Shown in pieces: positions 53,864 through 63,352 of a stretch of DNA of 64,000 bases (positions are counted from its first letter, which is position 1; each line of letters opens with the position of its first letter). Source of the stretch: Rhizobium leguminosarum. GTDB lineage: Bacteria; Pseudomonadota; Alphaproteobacteria; Rhizobiales; Rhizobiaceae. The DNA lies in the NCBI RefSeq assembly GCF_001652265.1, contig NZ_LWBS01000472.1, positions 124,001-188,000 on the forward strand, read 5' to 3'. The position numbers and the translations under genes were made by a program. The notes below the pieces were generated by a model. That model had not been told where the DNA came from, did not search any database, and saw nothing but the letters and a program-made list of their open reading frames with translations.

Positions 53864-56056
53864 ATGTCCGGCGTAGCTCGTGATCAGGATGTGGACATAG
53901 ACCTTGGCCAGTTGGTTCGTGCGGTCTGGGCGCGCCGTCTGCGGATTTTGACAATCATGCTCGTGGGGGCGGGCGTCGCCCTTGCCGGCGCCAAGATCAT
54001 GTCGCCGCAATATCGCAGCGAAACACGCATCCTTATCGAACCCCGTGCGCCGGCCTTCGCCAGCACCCAGCAGATCAACGACGCCAGCGCCGGTCCGCTG
54101 ATGGACGAACTGAACATCGCCAGCCAGGTGCAGCTTCTGCAATCGGCCGATCTCCTCAAGAAGGTCATCAACGACCTGAAGCTTTATAACCTGCCGGAAT
54201 TCGACGATGCCGCCAGCGGCTCGGCGATGAGCAGTATCCTGGTGAAGCTGCATCTGAAGAAGAACCCGCTGGAGAATCCGCCGGAAGAGCGCGTCATCGA
54301 CGCGTTCGTCGAACGCCTGCAGGTCTATCAGGTGCCGGGTTCGCGCGTCATCGGCATCAATTTCACCTCCAAGGACCCGAAGCTCGCGGCCGCCATCCCG
54401 AATGCCATGGCGAACGTCTATCTTTCGACCCAGAGCGGCGCCAAGCTCGATTCCAACTCCGAGGCGACCCGCTGGCTGGAGCCGGAGATCGAGGGCTTGC
54501 GCCAGAAGGTCAGCGAAGCCGAGAAGAAGGTCGCCGAATATCGCACGTCCCACGGGCTGTTGCAGACGAACGGCACGACCACTTTTCCGGCCCAACAATT
54601 GAACGATATCTCCGCCGAGCTGACCCGCGTGCGGGGCGATAAGGCCAATGCCGAGGCGCGGGCGCAGGCGGTGCGAAACGCATTGTCCTCGGGCGAGGCC
54701 TTCGATACGCTGCCGGACATCATGTCCTCACAGGCGATCCAGCGGCTGAAGGGGACGGAATCCGGCCTGCAGTCGCAGATCTCCGATCTGCAGACCAGCC
54801 TTCTCAACAACCATCCGCGGCTGAAAAGCCTGCGCGCTCAGCTCTCCGATATCCGCACCCAGATCCGCCAGGAGACGCAGAAGATCCTGGCGAGCATCGA
54901 GAATGAATCCAAGGTTGCGGATCTGAGGGCAAACGAACTGGAGCGCCAGTCCGACACTGCGCAAGCCAACAGCGCCCGCGCCGGCGAGGACGAGGTCGGT
55001 CTGAATGCGCTGGAGCGCGAGGCGAACGCCCAGCGCCAGTTGCTCGAAACCTATCTGGTGCGCTACCGTGAGGCCGCCTCCCGCGCCGACAGCAATTCGA
55101 GCCCGGCGGACGCCCGTATCGTTTCCAAGGCTATCGAGCCGGTCGATCCCTATTTCCCGAAAGTGGTGCCGATCGTCGTCGTCGCTGCCGTCGCGACGCT
55201 GATCATCAGCGCCATCGTCATCATGCTGTCCGAACTCTTCAGCGGCCGGGCACTCCGCCCGACAGATGCGGCTCCGGAGACAATCGAGGCAGAAGCGGTC
55301 GTCGAGGAGAAGCATGTGTCGCAGGCCGCTCCGACCGTCGCTGCCGCCAAAAAGCCCGTCCAGCCGAGCATGCTTGCCGTTGTCGCGGACGAAGAGGATG
55401 TGATCGAGGACGTGAAGGCTGCCGAGGAGGCGCCAAAGGACGAGCCGGAGGACGAGCCAGAGGACGAGAATGAATTCTCCGTCGCCTCAGTTGCAGACTA
55501 TCTCACTGGCAGCCGCGCACCACTTGCTATCGCGATATCTCCGACCGGTGACAATGGCTCGGCGGCGACGGTTTCGCTGACACGCATGCTCGCCGACGCC
55601 GGCCGTCGCGTCATCCTGATCGACATGACCGGTTCCGGCTACCCCACAGAACTGATGGCCGAGGACCAAGCCGCTCTCGGTGTCACCGATCTGCTTTGCG
55701 GCGAGGCTGCCTTCGGCGATACGATCCACGGCGACCGCCTTTCCGATGCCCATCTCATCCCTCAAGGCCAGAGCGACGTCCGCCGCGCCATGCGCGGTGT
55801 CGACCGGCTGTCATTGCTGCTCGATGCACTCGCCGCCGCCTACGACCTCGTGGTGGTCGAATGCGGTTCGGCCGATGTCGCCGGCGTCTCGCGGCTGACG
55901 CGCAGCCGGGACATCGAGATCATCCTCTCGCTGCCTGAGGTCGAGGAGACCATCTTCGTTGCGCTGATGACGGAATTCCAGGCTGCAGGCTACGAGCGCG
56001 TCGTGCTGATGTCGGGCGGCGAAGGGGCCGAGCAGACGCTCGGCCGGGCTGCTTGA
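53864..56056 (+). CDS. Wzz/ExoP-like chain-length protein with degenerate kinase domain
   Basis: 730 residues from ATG 53864 (GGAG seven bases upstream). Wzz domain with first helix RILTIMLVGAGVALAGAKIM, long periplasmic coiled coil (about 190-410), second helix VVPIVVVAAVATLIISAIVI, an acidic linker (DEPEDEPEDE), and a C-terminal BY-kinase-like fold. The Walker A reads ISPTGDNGSAATVSLT with no Lys of GKT/S; Walker A' is VILIDMTGSG. No Tyr cluster at the end. So it looks like a non-kinase scaffold for polymer length control and export. Confidence 0.9.
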   Translation: MSGVARDQDVDIDLGQLVRAVWARRLRILTIMLVGAGVALAGAKIMSPQYRSETRILIEPRAPAFASTQQINDASAGPLMDELNIASQVQLLQSADLLKKVINDLKLYNLPEFDDAASGSAMSSILVKLHLKKNPLENPPEERVIDAFVERLQVYQVPGSRVIGINFTSKDPKLAAAIPNAMANVYLSTQSGAKLDSNSEATRWLEPEIEGLRQKVSEAEKKVAEYRTSHGLLQTNGTTTFPAQQLNDISAELTRVRGDKANAEARAQAVRNALSSGEAFDTLPDIMSSQAIQRLKGTESGLQSQISDLQTSLLNNHPRLKSLRAQLSDIRTQIRQETQKILASIENESKVADLRANELERQSDTAQANSARAGEDEVGLNALEREANAQRQLLETYLVRYREAASRADSNSSPADARIVSKAIEPVDPYFPKVVPIVVVAAVATLIISAIVIMLSELFSGRALRPTDAAPETIEAEAVVEEKHVSQAAPTVAAAKKPVQPSMLAVVADEEDVIEDVKAAEEAPKDEPEDEPEDENEFSVASVADYLTGSRAPLAIAISPTGDNGSAATVSLTRMLADAGRRVILIDMTGSGYPTELMAEDQAALGVTDLLCGEAAFGDTIHGDRLSDAHLIPQGQSDVRRAMRGVDRLSLLLDALAAAYDLVVVECGSADVAGVSRLTRSRDIEIILSLPEVEETIFVALMTEFQAAGYERVVLMSGGEGAEQTLGRAA

Positions 56057-56060
56057 ACGG

Positions 56061-57299
56061 CTAGCCGATCCGTGCCCGAATGCCTTGGGCGAATTTATAG
56101 AGCTTCGGGCGCGCCTTGATGTGTGCCTTGCCGCGGGTGACGATCCGGTGTGCGGCGCCGGCGATCACACCGAACGGCGAAACCGGCAGCACCACGTCGT
56201 AGTGTGCGGTCTCGACCGGCGCCCAGGAACGCTTGTAGGTCTGGTCGCCGAGGCCAAAATCGAACAGCGCGACACCCTTGCCATGCAATCCCGAGATGGT
56301 CTGCCAATAGAGGAATTCGCCGGGGCTCGTATCCGGCACGAGCTCTTCATCGATCGCCGCGAACTGGCAGATGATGTGGTCGCCCTTGCGCGAAATGCCT
56401 GAAATCGCGGCGATCTTACCCTCAAGCTCGCCCTTGAGCCGGAGCATATGCATCTGCAGCCCGAAGTACTGCCTGGTGTCATCCCGCTTGTCGATGAGAC
56501 CGTGCAGGAAGGCCTGCGTTTCCCTGTCGGCAAAGACGTCGGGCAGGCCGAGGCTGGCGAAGCGGGCGCTCTTCAGCCGGAAGAAGATATCGAGCAGGCT
56601 ATGCTGTTCTTCTGGTGTCTCGGGAATGACGTATTCGAAGCCGCCGGCCGCCTCGAAGCGCTTCGACTGAACACGGAATTTCTTGCGCCGGTTCTTGGCA
56701 TTGAGCTGCTTCAGCGTGTCCTCGAAAGCGGGAAGGAACGGCAGCTGATAGGCGTGATTCTGGTTGTGCACCATCGGCAGCCCCGCGAGCGGGCTCTCGC
56801 GCCCGCGCCATTCCAGCGGAATGTTCTGCAGCAGCAGGAGATCGGCGCGGCCCTTCAGTGCATGCTGGAGCTGGCCGGCGAACTCATGGGGCTCGCTGGT
56901 TCTGCCGGCTTCGGCAAAGCTTTCCGCGAACAGGCCGGTATTGATATTGCTGTGATCGGCGGCGATGAATTTCGCTGTCGTGAGCCCGCGAGACTTGACG
57001 ATCTCGACCGGCAAAATGAAGGCGGTCTGACCCGCATGAGTGGCTTTGAGGATCGCAAGCGGCCGCCGAAAGGCGCTCACCCAGGCGGCGCACCAGTCGT
57101 AGCTCTGATGCAGAGACTGGAGATTGTCGCGCTCCAGCGCCCGCCAGTCATCTTCTAGCGGCTGCATCGTCTCGAAGACTTCGATGTCGAGTTCGGCCAT
57201 GGTGAGTTTCATGCTCAGTTGGCGCAGGCGCGAAATGGCCGTATCGGCCAGCGCCTTGTCGGACGGCTGTTCATGGACATCGAGCTTTTGCGTCTGCAC
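56061..57299 (-). CDS. FemAB/CelD-like acyltransferase of the GNAT fold
   Basis: 412 residues. Pattern of the BcsL/CelD-like GNAT_acetyltransf_6 family: LEDDWRALERDNLQSLHQSY and ILPVEIVKSRGLTTAKFIAAD near the start, LNAKNRRKKFRVQSKRFE centrally and GLHGKGVALFDFGLGDQTYK near the end. Thought to add acyl groups to exported polysaccharides or peptidoglycan-like acceptors. It converges on the Wzz-like gene (four bases apart), supporting a role in decorating this polymer, by context only. Confidence 0.82.
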   Translation of the reverse strand: MQTQKLDVHEQPSDKALADTAISRLRQLSMKLTMAELDIEVFETMQPLEDDWRALERDNLQSLHQSYDWCAAWVSAFRRPLAILKATHAGQTAFILPVEIVKSRGLTTAKFIAADHSNINTGLFAESFAEAGRTSEPHEFAGQLQHALKGRADLLLLQNIPLEWRGRESPLAGLPMVHNQNHAYQLPFLPAFEDTLKQLNAKNRRKKFRVQSKRFEAAGGFEYVIPETPEEQHSLLDIFFRLKSARFASLGLPDVFADRETQAFLHGLIDKRDDTRQYFGLQMHMLRLKGELEGKIAAISGISRKGDHIICQFAAIDEELVPDTSPGEFLYWQTISGLHGKGVALFDFGLGDQTYKRSWAPVETAHYDVVLPVSPFGVIAGAAHRIVTRGKAHIKARPKLYKFAQGIRARIG

Positions 57300-57418
57300 G
57301 GTTTTCTCCGGTCAAGAATGCTGAACGGGAAAGTAGGTATGCCAGACGTATATTTGGTTTAACCGCAGGCGATGGGCGAGGTTTTCCGCAGATCACGGTT
57401 ATTCGGCCGTTAATGGCC

Positions 57419-57526
57419 CTAAAGCATGTCGCGCAAAAGTGTGCAGCGGTTTTGCGACAACGACATGCGTAAAAGCAAAGACCTAAAGCGCGACAAGCGA
57501 ATCTGAAAGATCGCGACGCGCTTTAG
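57419..57526. repeat. RIME-type intergenic palindromic repeat, copy 2
   Basis: 108 bases, about 94% identical to 18107-18214 with the same orientation and end points (CTAAAGC...CTTTAG). Its last bases overlap the 3' end of the DUF2842 gene and provide that gene's TAA stop. Confidence 0.85.
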
Positions 57527-57732
57527 CGCTGCGGGGGGCCGGCCATCCATTTGATGATCACCATCGCCGGCAAGACCCAGAGCAGGCCGGTGAGCAGGAA
57601 GTAGAGGAGATGTCCCCACCACGGCGCGTTGCCGAGCGTTGCCACTGCGATCGTATTCGCCACCAGCGCATAGACGAGCACGAGCACGATGATGAGGATC
57701 GTGCCGATGAATTTGCGGAGGCGGACGGGCAT
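57523..57732 (-). CDS. DUF2842 membrane protein
   Basis: 69 residues, two membrane helices ([20 protein letters not shown] and [20 protein letters not shown]). The motif [20 protein letters not shown] is the DUF2842 signature; alphaproteobacterial, function unknown, often next to cytochrome-oxidase assembly genes as here (COX15). The stop codon TAA lies inside the RIME repeat, so the present C-terminus (GPPQR) may be affected by the repeat's insertion. Confidence 0.88.
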   Translation of the reverse strand: MPVRLRKFIGTILIIVLVLVYALVANTIAVATLGNAPWWGHLLYFLLTGLLWVLPAMVIIKWMAGPPQR

Positions 57733-57847
57733 CGGTTATCTCTCGGCATGGACGGGTCGAACCGGCGCGACGGCATGCCGCAAAGGTTCGGGGCTTGTTT
57801 TGCATGAGCCGGTGGGGCAAATCAACTGCCGGATAGAAGGAGACATC

Positions 57848-58951
57848 ATGGCCGTCGCAAACCCGACCACGGAACAGGCGATCCTGAGCGAAGTGCGCAA
57901 GCAGAACCGCGACCGCCGCGCCTTGCGCCTCTGGCTCGGTTTCGTGCTTTTGGCGCTCTTCTGTCTCGTGCTCGTCGGAGGCGCCACGCGGCTGACCAAT
58001 TCCGGCCTGTCGATCACGGAATGGAAGCCGATCCACGGCGTCATCCCGCCGCTGTCGGCTGCCGAATGGGAGGAGGAATTCCGCCTCTACCAGCGTATTC
58101 CCGAATTTCAGCAGCTGAACGACTCCATGACCGTCGATGAGTTCAAAGGCATCTTCTGGTGGGAATGGGCGCACCGGCTGATCGCCCGCGGCATCGGCGT
58201 GATCTTCGCGCTGCCGCTCATCTATTTCTGGCTGACGGGGCGGATCGAAAAACGTCTGCGCTGGCCGCTCGTCGGCATCCTGGCGCTCGGCGGCCTGCAG
58301 GGTTTTATCGGTTGGTGGATGGTGTCCTCGGGCCTGTCCGTCCGCACCGACGTCAGCCAGTACAGGCTCGCAACGCATCTCGTCATGGCCTGCCTGATCT
58401 TTGCCGGCTGCATGTGGATCATGCGCGGTCTCTCCAGACATTCCGATGATCCGGCGCCGGCACGAAGCTCGCGCGGTTTTGCCGCCGCGATCGCCATTTT
58501 CGCGCTGTTCCAGATCTATCTTGGCGCGCTGGTGGCGGGCCTCGACGCCGGTTTTTCCTACAATACCTGGCCGCTGATGGATGGCGCCGTCATTCCCTCC
58601 GATCTGCTGATCCAGCAGCCCTTCTGGATCAATGCCTTCGAGAACCCGAAGACGGTGCAGTTCATCCATCGCATCGGCGCCTATACGCTGTTCGCACTGA
58701 CGCTGATCAACATGGTGATCGCCCTTCGCGCAGCACCTTGGACCACCCATGCACGCCGCGCGATCCTGCTTTTCGCACTGGTGACGCTGCAGGCAGCGAT
58801 CGGCATCGCCACGCTGCTGATGCAGGTGCCGCTTCACTGGGGCCTGCTGCACCAGGCCGGTGCGCTTGTGGTTTTCGGCTTCGCCGTCGCCAACTGGCGC
58901 GGCTTTTACGGCGAATATCCGCACGGGACGATGATCGCCGAACGCGACTGA
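57848..58951 (+). CDS. ctaA: Heme A synthase (COX15/CtaA)
   Basis: 367 residues from ATG 57848; AAGGAG five bases upstream. Converts heme O to heme A for cytochrome oxidase in the inner membrane, with eight helices. Family signatures: [19 protein letters not shown], the heme-ligand His in [38 protein letters not shown] and [11 protein letters not shown]. All four expected His are present. The long type-2 (alphaproteobacterial/mitochondrial) form. Divergent from DUF2842. Confidence 0.95.
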   Translation: MAVANPTTEQAILSEVRKQNRDRRALRLWLGFVLLALFCLVLVGGATRLTNSGLSITEWKPIHGVIPPLSAAEWEEEFRLYQRIPEFQQLNDSMTVDEFKGIFWWEWAHRLIARGIGVIFALPLIYFWLTGRIEKRLRWPLVGILALGGLQGFIGWWMVSSGLSVRTDVSQYRLATHLVMACLIFAGCMWIMRGLSRHSDDPAPARSSRGFAAAIAIFALFQIYLGALVAGLDAGFSYNTWPLMDGAVIPSDLLIQQPFWINAFENPKTVQFIHRIGAYTLFALTLINMVIALRAAPWTTHARRAILLFALVTLQAAIGIATLLMQVPLHWGLLHQAGALVVFGFAVANWRGFYGEYPHGTMIAERD

Positions 58952-58975
58952 AGCGAGCGGCCTCTCGGGACGGAT

Positions 58976-59767
58976 CTACCGCAGCACGCTGTCGAGCAGC
59001 GGCATACCGATGATCGCGGCGGCGGCGATCAGGATGTAGCAGGCGATGCGGAAGGTCCGCTCCTCGGCAAGCCCAAACAGTTTCGAGCCGCCGTAGAGCC
59101 CGACCGCATAACTCGGCAGGATGACGGCGGTGAGCGCGAAGACGGCAGGCACGAACAGTCCGCCGACATAATAGCTGATGGCGCTGAAAACAGACGAGAT
59201 CGAGAAATAGAGAACGACATTCGCCCTGACGCGGGTGAAGTCGCTTCTGCCGCCAAGCCAGTAGGCGACGACCGGCGGTCCGCCGAGCTGCGCGGCGCCG
59301 CTGAAAAGCCCGGCGATCAGGCCGATGCCGCTGGTGAGCGGTGCGGACGCCTCCCCGCGATATCGCCATCCCGATACCAGCAGCGCAAGCAGGCAGATGG
59401 CGATGATCGTGATACTCCAGCGCAAGAGCATCGGGTCGAGCAGCGCCAGCATCGCCGTGCCGGCCGGCACGCCCAGGGCGGCCCCCGCCGCCATGACGAA
59501 GACCTCGGGCCGGTTGGCGCCGCGCCAGGCGGAAGGGATCATCCCAAGCGCCGCAATGCCGTCGATGACGAGCAGGATCGGCGAGATCAGCTTCGGCCCA
59601 ACGATCGCGCCACCGAGTGGAATGAAGATCAATGCGGCGCCAAAGCCCGAAAAGCCGCGGGCAAGCCCGGCGACGAAGGCAAACGCCATCAGCGCATAGA
59701 TGCCGTGATCGGGCAGGGCGGCGGCAAACCATGCGCCTACGCCAGCGATAAGCGCATCGAGCGTCAT
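58976..59767 (-). CDS. TauE/SafE-family membrane permease
   Basis: 263 residues from ATG 59767 (CGGAG eight bases upstream); about eight helices. Two related halves, each with the Gly-rich motif of the family: FVAGLARGFSGFGAALIFIP and GLIAGLFSGAAQLGGPPVVA. Likely exports or imports sulfonate/organic anions; substrate not known. Converges on ctaA, 24 bases apart. Confidence 0.9.
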   Translation of the reverse strand: MTLDALIAGVGAWFAAALPDHGIYALMAFAFVAGLARGFSGFGAALIFIPLGGAIVGPKLISPILLVIDGIAALGMIPSAWRGANRPEVFVMAAGAALGVPAGTAMLALLDPMLLRWSITIIAICLLALLVSGWRYRGEASAPLTSGIGLIAGLFSGAAQLGGPPVVAYWLGGRSDFTRVRANVVLYFSISSVFSAISYYVGGLFVPAVFALTAVILPSYAVGLYGGSKLFGLAEERTFRIACYILIAAAAIIGMPLLDSVLR

Positions 59768-59949
59768 AACATCGGCTCCGTGATTCGGGATTAGTAGCGA
59801 GGAAGGGTCCGTTTTCATAACCCAATCGTCATCTATGATCGAGCGCGAAAGCGATGCTGCGGCCGCCGATGCAAGCGGCCGCAGGAAAGATCATGATGAG
59901 GAGATCGACACAAAGCTCGAGCGGCATCCATGTCGCCGCCGATCGCGCC

Positions 59950-60882
59950 TTACGAGGCGAGCATCAGGTCCATATTCTGGACGGCGGCGCCCGAGGCGCC
60001 CTTGCCGAGATTGTCGAGCAGAGCCACGAGGTTCACCTGCGATGCACCTGATGTGCCGAAGACGAAGAGCTTCATCGTGTCCTTGCCTTCGAGCTCGACG
60101 GCGTTGACGCGGGGCAGGGCCTTGCTTTCGGCCAGCGGCACGACACTGACGATATCCTGGCCGGCATAATGGGCGACGAGTGCGGCATGAATGCTTTCCA
60201 TCGTCGTGCCCTCGGCGAGATCGTCGAGATGCAGTGGCACCTGCACGATCATGCCCTGCGCGAACTTGCCGACCGACGGCGAGAAAATCGGTGCGCGATC
60301 AAGCAAGCCGTGCACCGTCATCTCGGGCACGTGTTTATGGGTGAGCGGCAGGCCGTAGAGGAAATGCGGCGCGGTGATCGCATCCGGGTGATCCGGGTTT
60401 TCCATCTGCGCGATCATCTGCTTGCCGCCGCCGGTATAGCCGGAGACCGCGTTGACCGTGATCGGATAACCGTCCGGCAGAATGCCGGCGGCCCGCAGCG
60501 GCCGGATGAGGCCGATCGCTCCCGTGGGATAGCAGCCGGGATTGGCGACGAAACGGGCAGCCCTGATCCTGTCGGCCTGCGCACCGTCCATTTCGGCAAA
60601 GCCATAGGCCCAGCCGGGATTGACGCGGAAGGCAGTCGAGGTGTCTATAACGCGCACATTGTTGTTGGCTGAAACCATCTGCACCGCTTCCTTCGACGCA
60701 TCGTCGGGCAGGCAGAGAATGGCGATATCGGCGCTGTTCAGCATGTCCTCGCGCATGGCGGCGTTGCGCCGCTCTGCTTCGGGTATGGACAGAAGCTCGA
60801 CATCGCGGCGGCCGGCCATGCGCGTGCGGATCTGCAGACCCGTCGTGCCGTGTTCGCCGTCGATGAAGATTTTCGGTGCCAT
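59950..60882 (-). CDS. argC: N-acetyl-gamma-glutamyl-phosphate reductase, type 2
   Basis: 310 residues. Third step of arginine synthesis: NADPH reduction of N-acetylglutamyl phosphate. Start [19 protein letters not shown] is the short type-2 nucleotide loop, the catalytic Cys lies in [18 protein letters not shown], and [12 protein letters not shown] and [12 protein letters not shown] follow. Length fits type 2. The speB-like gene lies 60 bases upstream on the same strand, so the two may be co-transcribed. Confidence 0.95.
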   Translation of the reverse strand: MAPKIFIDGEHGTTGLQIRTRMAGRRDVELLSIPEAERRNAAMREDMLNSADIAILCLPDDASKEAVQMVSANNNVRVIDTSTAFRVNPGWAYGFAEMDGAQADRIRAARFVANPGCYPTGAIGLIRPLRAAGILPDGYPITVNAVSGYTGGGKQMIAQMENPDHPDAITAPHFLYGLPLTHKHVPEMTVHGLLDRAPIFSPSVGKFAQGMIVQVPLHLDDLAEGTTMESIHAALVAHYAGQDIVSVVPLAESKALPRVNAVELEGKDTMKLFVFGTSGASQVNLVALLDNLGKGASGAAVQNMDLMLAS

Positions 60883-60942
60883 GTTAAACCTGCGCTTTCA
60901 ATGGGTTCTGAAGGTTTCCGGATTCAGTTTGAGGATGATAAG

Positions 60943-61905
60943 TCAGCCTTGTGACACGGCGATGGCGCGTCGCTCGGCATGAAGTCCCAGCATATACATC
61001 GCCACCGTTGCCCCCGCAATGGCGGTGATATCGGCATGATCGTAGGGCGGCGAAACCTCGACGACGTCGGCGCCGCGGATATCGAGCTGGTGCAGACGCT
61101 GCAGCACCGAGAGGATCTTGGCGCTCGACGGTCCGCCTGAAACCGGCGTGCCGGTGCCCGGCGCAAAGGCAGGATCGAGGCAATCGATATCGAAGGTGAG
61201 ATAGGCCGGCGCCCCGCGCGTGTGGGAGATGATGGCGGAGGCAATATCGCTGGCGCTCATCTCCTCGACCTGGTGACCGTAAAGAATATTGACGCCGCAA
61301 TCCTCCGGCGCATGGGTGCGGATACCGATCTGGATCGAGCGGTCGGGATCGATAATGCCCTCGCGGGTGGCCCGCGCCACGAAAGAGCCATGGTCGATGC
61401 GCCGTTCCTCGTCGAACCAGGTGTCCTGGTGCGCGTCGAACTGCACGAGCGCCAGCGGCCCATGTTTTGCCACATGGGCTTTCAGCAGCGGCCAGGTGAC
61501 GTAGTGATCGCCGCCGAGCGTCAGCAGGAAGGCACCGCTGTCGAGGATGACATTCGCCTGGCGTTCGATAGCGGCTGGCGTGTCCTGATGATTGCCATAG
61601 TCGAGCAGGCAATCGCCATAGTCGATCACGGCCATTTCGGCGAAGAGATCGCGGTTGAAGGGATATTGCGCATCATTGTCGAAGATCGCCGAGGCGCGCC
61701 GGATCGCCTGCGGCCCGAACCGTGTGCCCGGCCTGTTCGATGTCGCGGCATCGAAAGGAATACCCCAGACGGCGACGTCGACGCCGGCGAGCTCCTTGGT
61801 GAAGCGCCGGCGCATGAAGGACAGAGCGCCGGCAAAGGTCGGGTCGCTGGCGGCGGAGGTGAGGCTGGTCGCCGTGAAGGCGTGGTCAATCGATCTGTTC
61901 GCCAA
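60943..61905 (-). CDS. speB: Agmatinase / ureohydrolase family
   Basis: 320 residues. Mn-dependent ureohydrolase; metal ligands are in LTLGGDHYVTWP, VQFDAHQDTWFDEE and TFDIDCLDPAFAPGTGTPVS. The GTGTP ending of the last motif favours agmatinase (putrescine and urea from agmatine) over arginase. The position beside argC fits arginine/polyamine metabolism. A guanidino-compound hydrolase cannot be excluded, as the substrate loop is not diagnostic. Confidence 0.9.
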   Translation of the reverse strand: MANRSIDHAFTATSLTSAASDPTFAGALSFMRRRFTKELAGVDVAVWGIPFDAATSNRPGTRFGPQAIRRASAIFDNDAQYPFNRDLFAEMAVIDYGDCLLDYGNHQDTPAAIERQANVILDSGAFLLTLGGDHYVTWPLLKAHVAKHGPLALVQFDAHQDTWFDEERRIDHGSFVARATREGIIDPDRSIQIGIRTHAPEDCGVNILYGHQVEEMSASDIASAIISHTRGAPAYLTFDIDCLDPAFAPGTGTPVSGGPSSAKILSVLQRLHQLDIRGADVVEVSPPYDHADITAIAGATVAMYMLGLHAERRAIAVSQG

Positions 61906-62053
61906 GGGGGGCTCCTTTTTCAGTCGTGAAAGGTCAAGGCGTCGACAACGGGTAGGCGACCGAGCCGCGAATTACAAGCGATCGGGGATGGAGCGGCGGG
62001 CAAAAGCACGTCGCGATGCGGCGCCTTGGCAATGACGTATACGAGCGCAAAGC

Positions 62054-62079
62054 AAAAAGGCCGGGTTGCCCCGGCCTTC
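62054..62079 (-). terminator. Intrinsic terminator of rplM-rpsI
   Basis: On the minus strand AAGGCCGGG - GCAA - CCCGGCCTT then TTT, 25 bases after the rpsI stop. Stem of nine perfect pairs. Confidence 0.85.
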
Positions 62080-62103
62080 GTAAATTCCGTCTGTCCGAAG
62101 CGA

Positions 62104-62571
62104 TTAACGCTTGGAGAACTGGAACGAGCGGCGGGCCTTTGCCTTGCCGTATTTCTTGCGTTCGACGACGCGGCTGTCGCGGGTCAGGAAGCCGCCCTTC
62201 TTCAGCACCGCGCGCAGGCCCGGTTCGAAGTAGGTGAGCGCCTTGGACACGCCATGGCGAACGGCACCGGCCTGGCCAGAGAGGCCGCCGCCGGCAACGG
62301 TTGCGACGATGTCGAACTGGCCGTCACGGGCAGCCGCAACGATCGGTTGGCGCAGGATCATCTGCAGCACCGGACGTGCGAAATATTCCGCGAATTCCTT
62401 GCCGTTGACGGTGATCTTGCCGGAGCCCGGCTTGACCCAGACGCGGGCGACTGCGTTTTTGCGCTTGCCAGTCGCGTAGGAGCGGCCGAGCGAATCGACC
62501 TTGCGGACGTGGGCCGGAGCAGCAGCTTCGGAAGCTGTGCCGAGATCCTTCAGGGAGGAGAGGTCAGCCAT
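62104..62571 (-). CDS. rpsI: 30S ribosomal protein S9
   Basis: 155 residues. The C-terminal S9 domain starts at about residue 30: [20 protein letters not shown] and [14 protein letters not shown]; the end [20 protein letters not shown] leads to the conserved [11 protein letters not shown] tail that reaches the P-site tRNA. The N-terminal extension (about 28 residues) is usual in rhizobia. One base separates it from rplM. Confidence 0.97.
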   Translation of the reverse strand: MADLSSLKDLGTASEAAAPAHVRKVDSLGRSYATGKRKNAVARVWVKPGSGKITVNGKEFAEYFARPVLQMILRQPIVAAARDGQFDIVATVAGGGLSGQAGAVRHGVSKALTYFEPGLRAVLKKGGFLTRDSRVVERKKYGKAKARRSFQFSKR

Positions 62572-62572
62572 A

Positions 62573-63037
62573 TCAGGCGCTCCTTACGTTCTTTTTGTTG
62601 AGCGCGGCAACGTCGAGGGCGACCGGCTGCTGGGCTTCATGGGGATGGTTGGAGCCGGCGTAAACGCGCAGGTTCTTCATCTGGCGACGGCCGAGCGGGC
62701 CACGCGGAACCATACGTTCGACGGCCTTTTCGAGGACGCGCTCCGGGAAGCGGCCTTCGATGATCTGGCGTGCGCTGCGTTCCTTGATGCCGCCGGCATA
62801 ACCGGTGTGCCAGTAGTAGACCTTGTCGGAATACTTCTTGCCGGTGAAAACGACCTTTTCAGCATTGATGACGATGACGTTGTCGCCGTCGTCAACGTGA
62901 GGCGTGAAGGTTGCCTTGTGCTTGCCGCGCAGGCGCATAGCGATGATGGAAGCGAGACGGCCAACGACCAGCCCTTCGGCGTCGATGATCACCCACTTCT
63001 TCTCCACCTCTGCAGGCTTCTGGGAGAAGGTTGCCAT
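62573..63037 (-). CDS. rplM: 50S ribosomal protein L13
   Basis: 154 residues from ATG 63037 with GAGAG upstream. Early-assembling 23S-binding protein. [20 protein letters not shown], then [20 protein letters not shown] and [20 protein letters not shown] with [20 protein letters not shown]; all typical. First gene of the rplM-rpsI operon, with a strong promoter about 120 bases upstream. Confidence 0.97.
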   Translation of the reverse strand: MATFSQKPAEVEKKWVIIDAEGLVVGRLASIIAMRLRGKHKATFTPHVDDGDNVIVINAEKVVFTGKKYSDKVYYWHTGYAGGIKERSARQIIEGRFPERVLEKAVERMVPRGPLGRRQMKNLRVYAGSNHPHEAQQPVALDVAALNKKNVRSA

Positions 63038-63160
63038 AGTGAATACTCTCTTTTGGGACCCTTGGCCCGAGGGCTTGAAGGGCGTTTCTTGTTGCTTGGA
63101 TTGGCAGGCTAAAGGCATGCCAAAAAGAAAGCAGCCCGGATAGGCTGCGTTCCGGTGCGG

Positions 63161-63189
63161 TGTATAAAGGGAATGTGACATCGGGTCAA
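63161..63189 (-). promoter_or_regulatory. Sigma-70 type promoter of rplM-rpsI
   Basis: On the minus strand TTGACC, exactly 17 bases, TATACA. Five of six at the -35 and five of six at the -10. The transcript would start near 63154 and have a leader of roughly 115 bases. The rest of the gap to 63352 is AT-rich (63225-63275), possibly an UP-type region, with nothing else recognised. Confidence 0.7.
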
Positions 63190-63352
63190 TATCGACTTCC
63201 CGAAGGATTGGAAAAATTTTGAAGTAAAAACAAATACTTATATATGTGGTATTTTGATACCTCATATTTTCTCGGTCGCGGACTGCTGCGCCTGACGTTT
63301 TTCACGTCGTCTCTGCCAGTTTGAAATCGCGTCCCACTGTCGAAAGCGGCTC

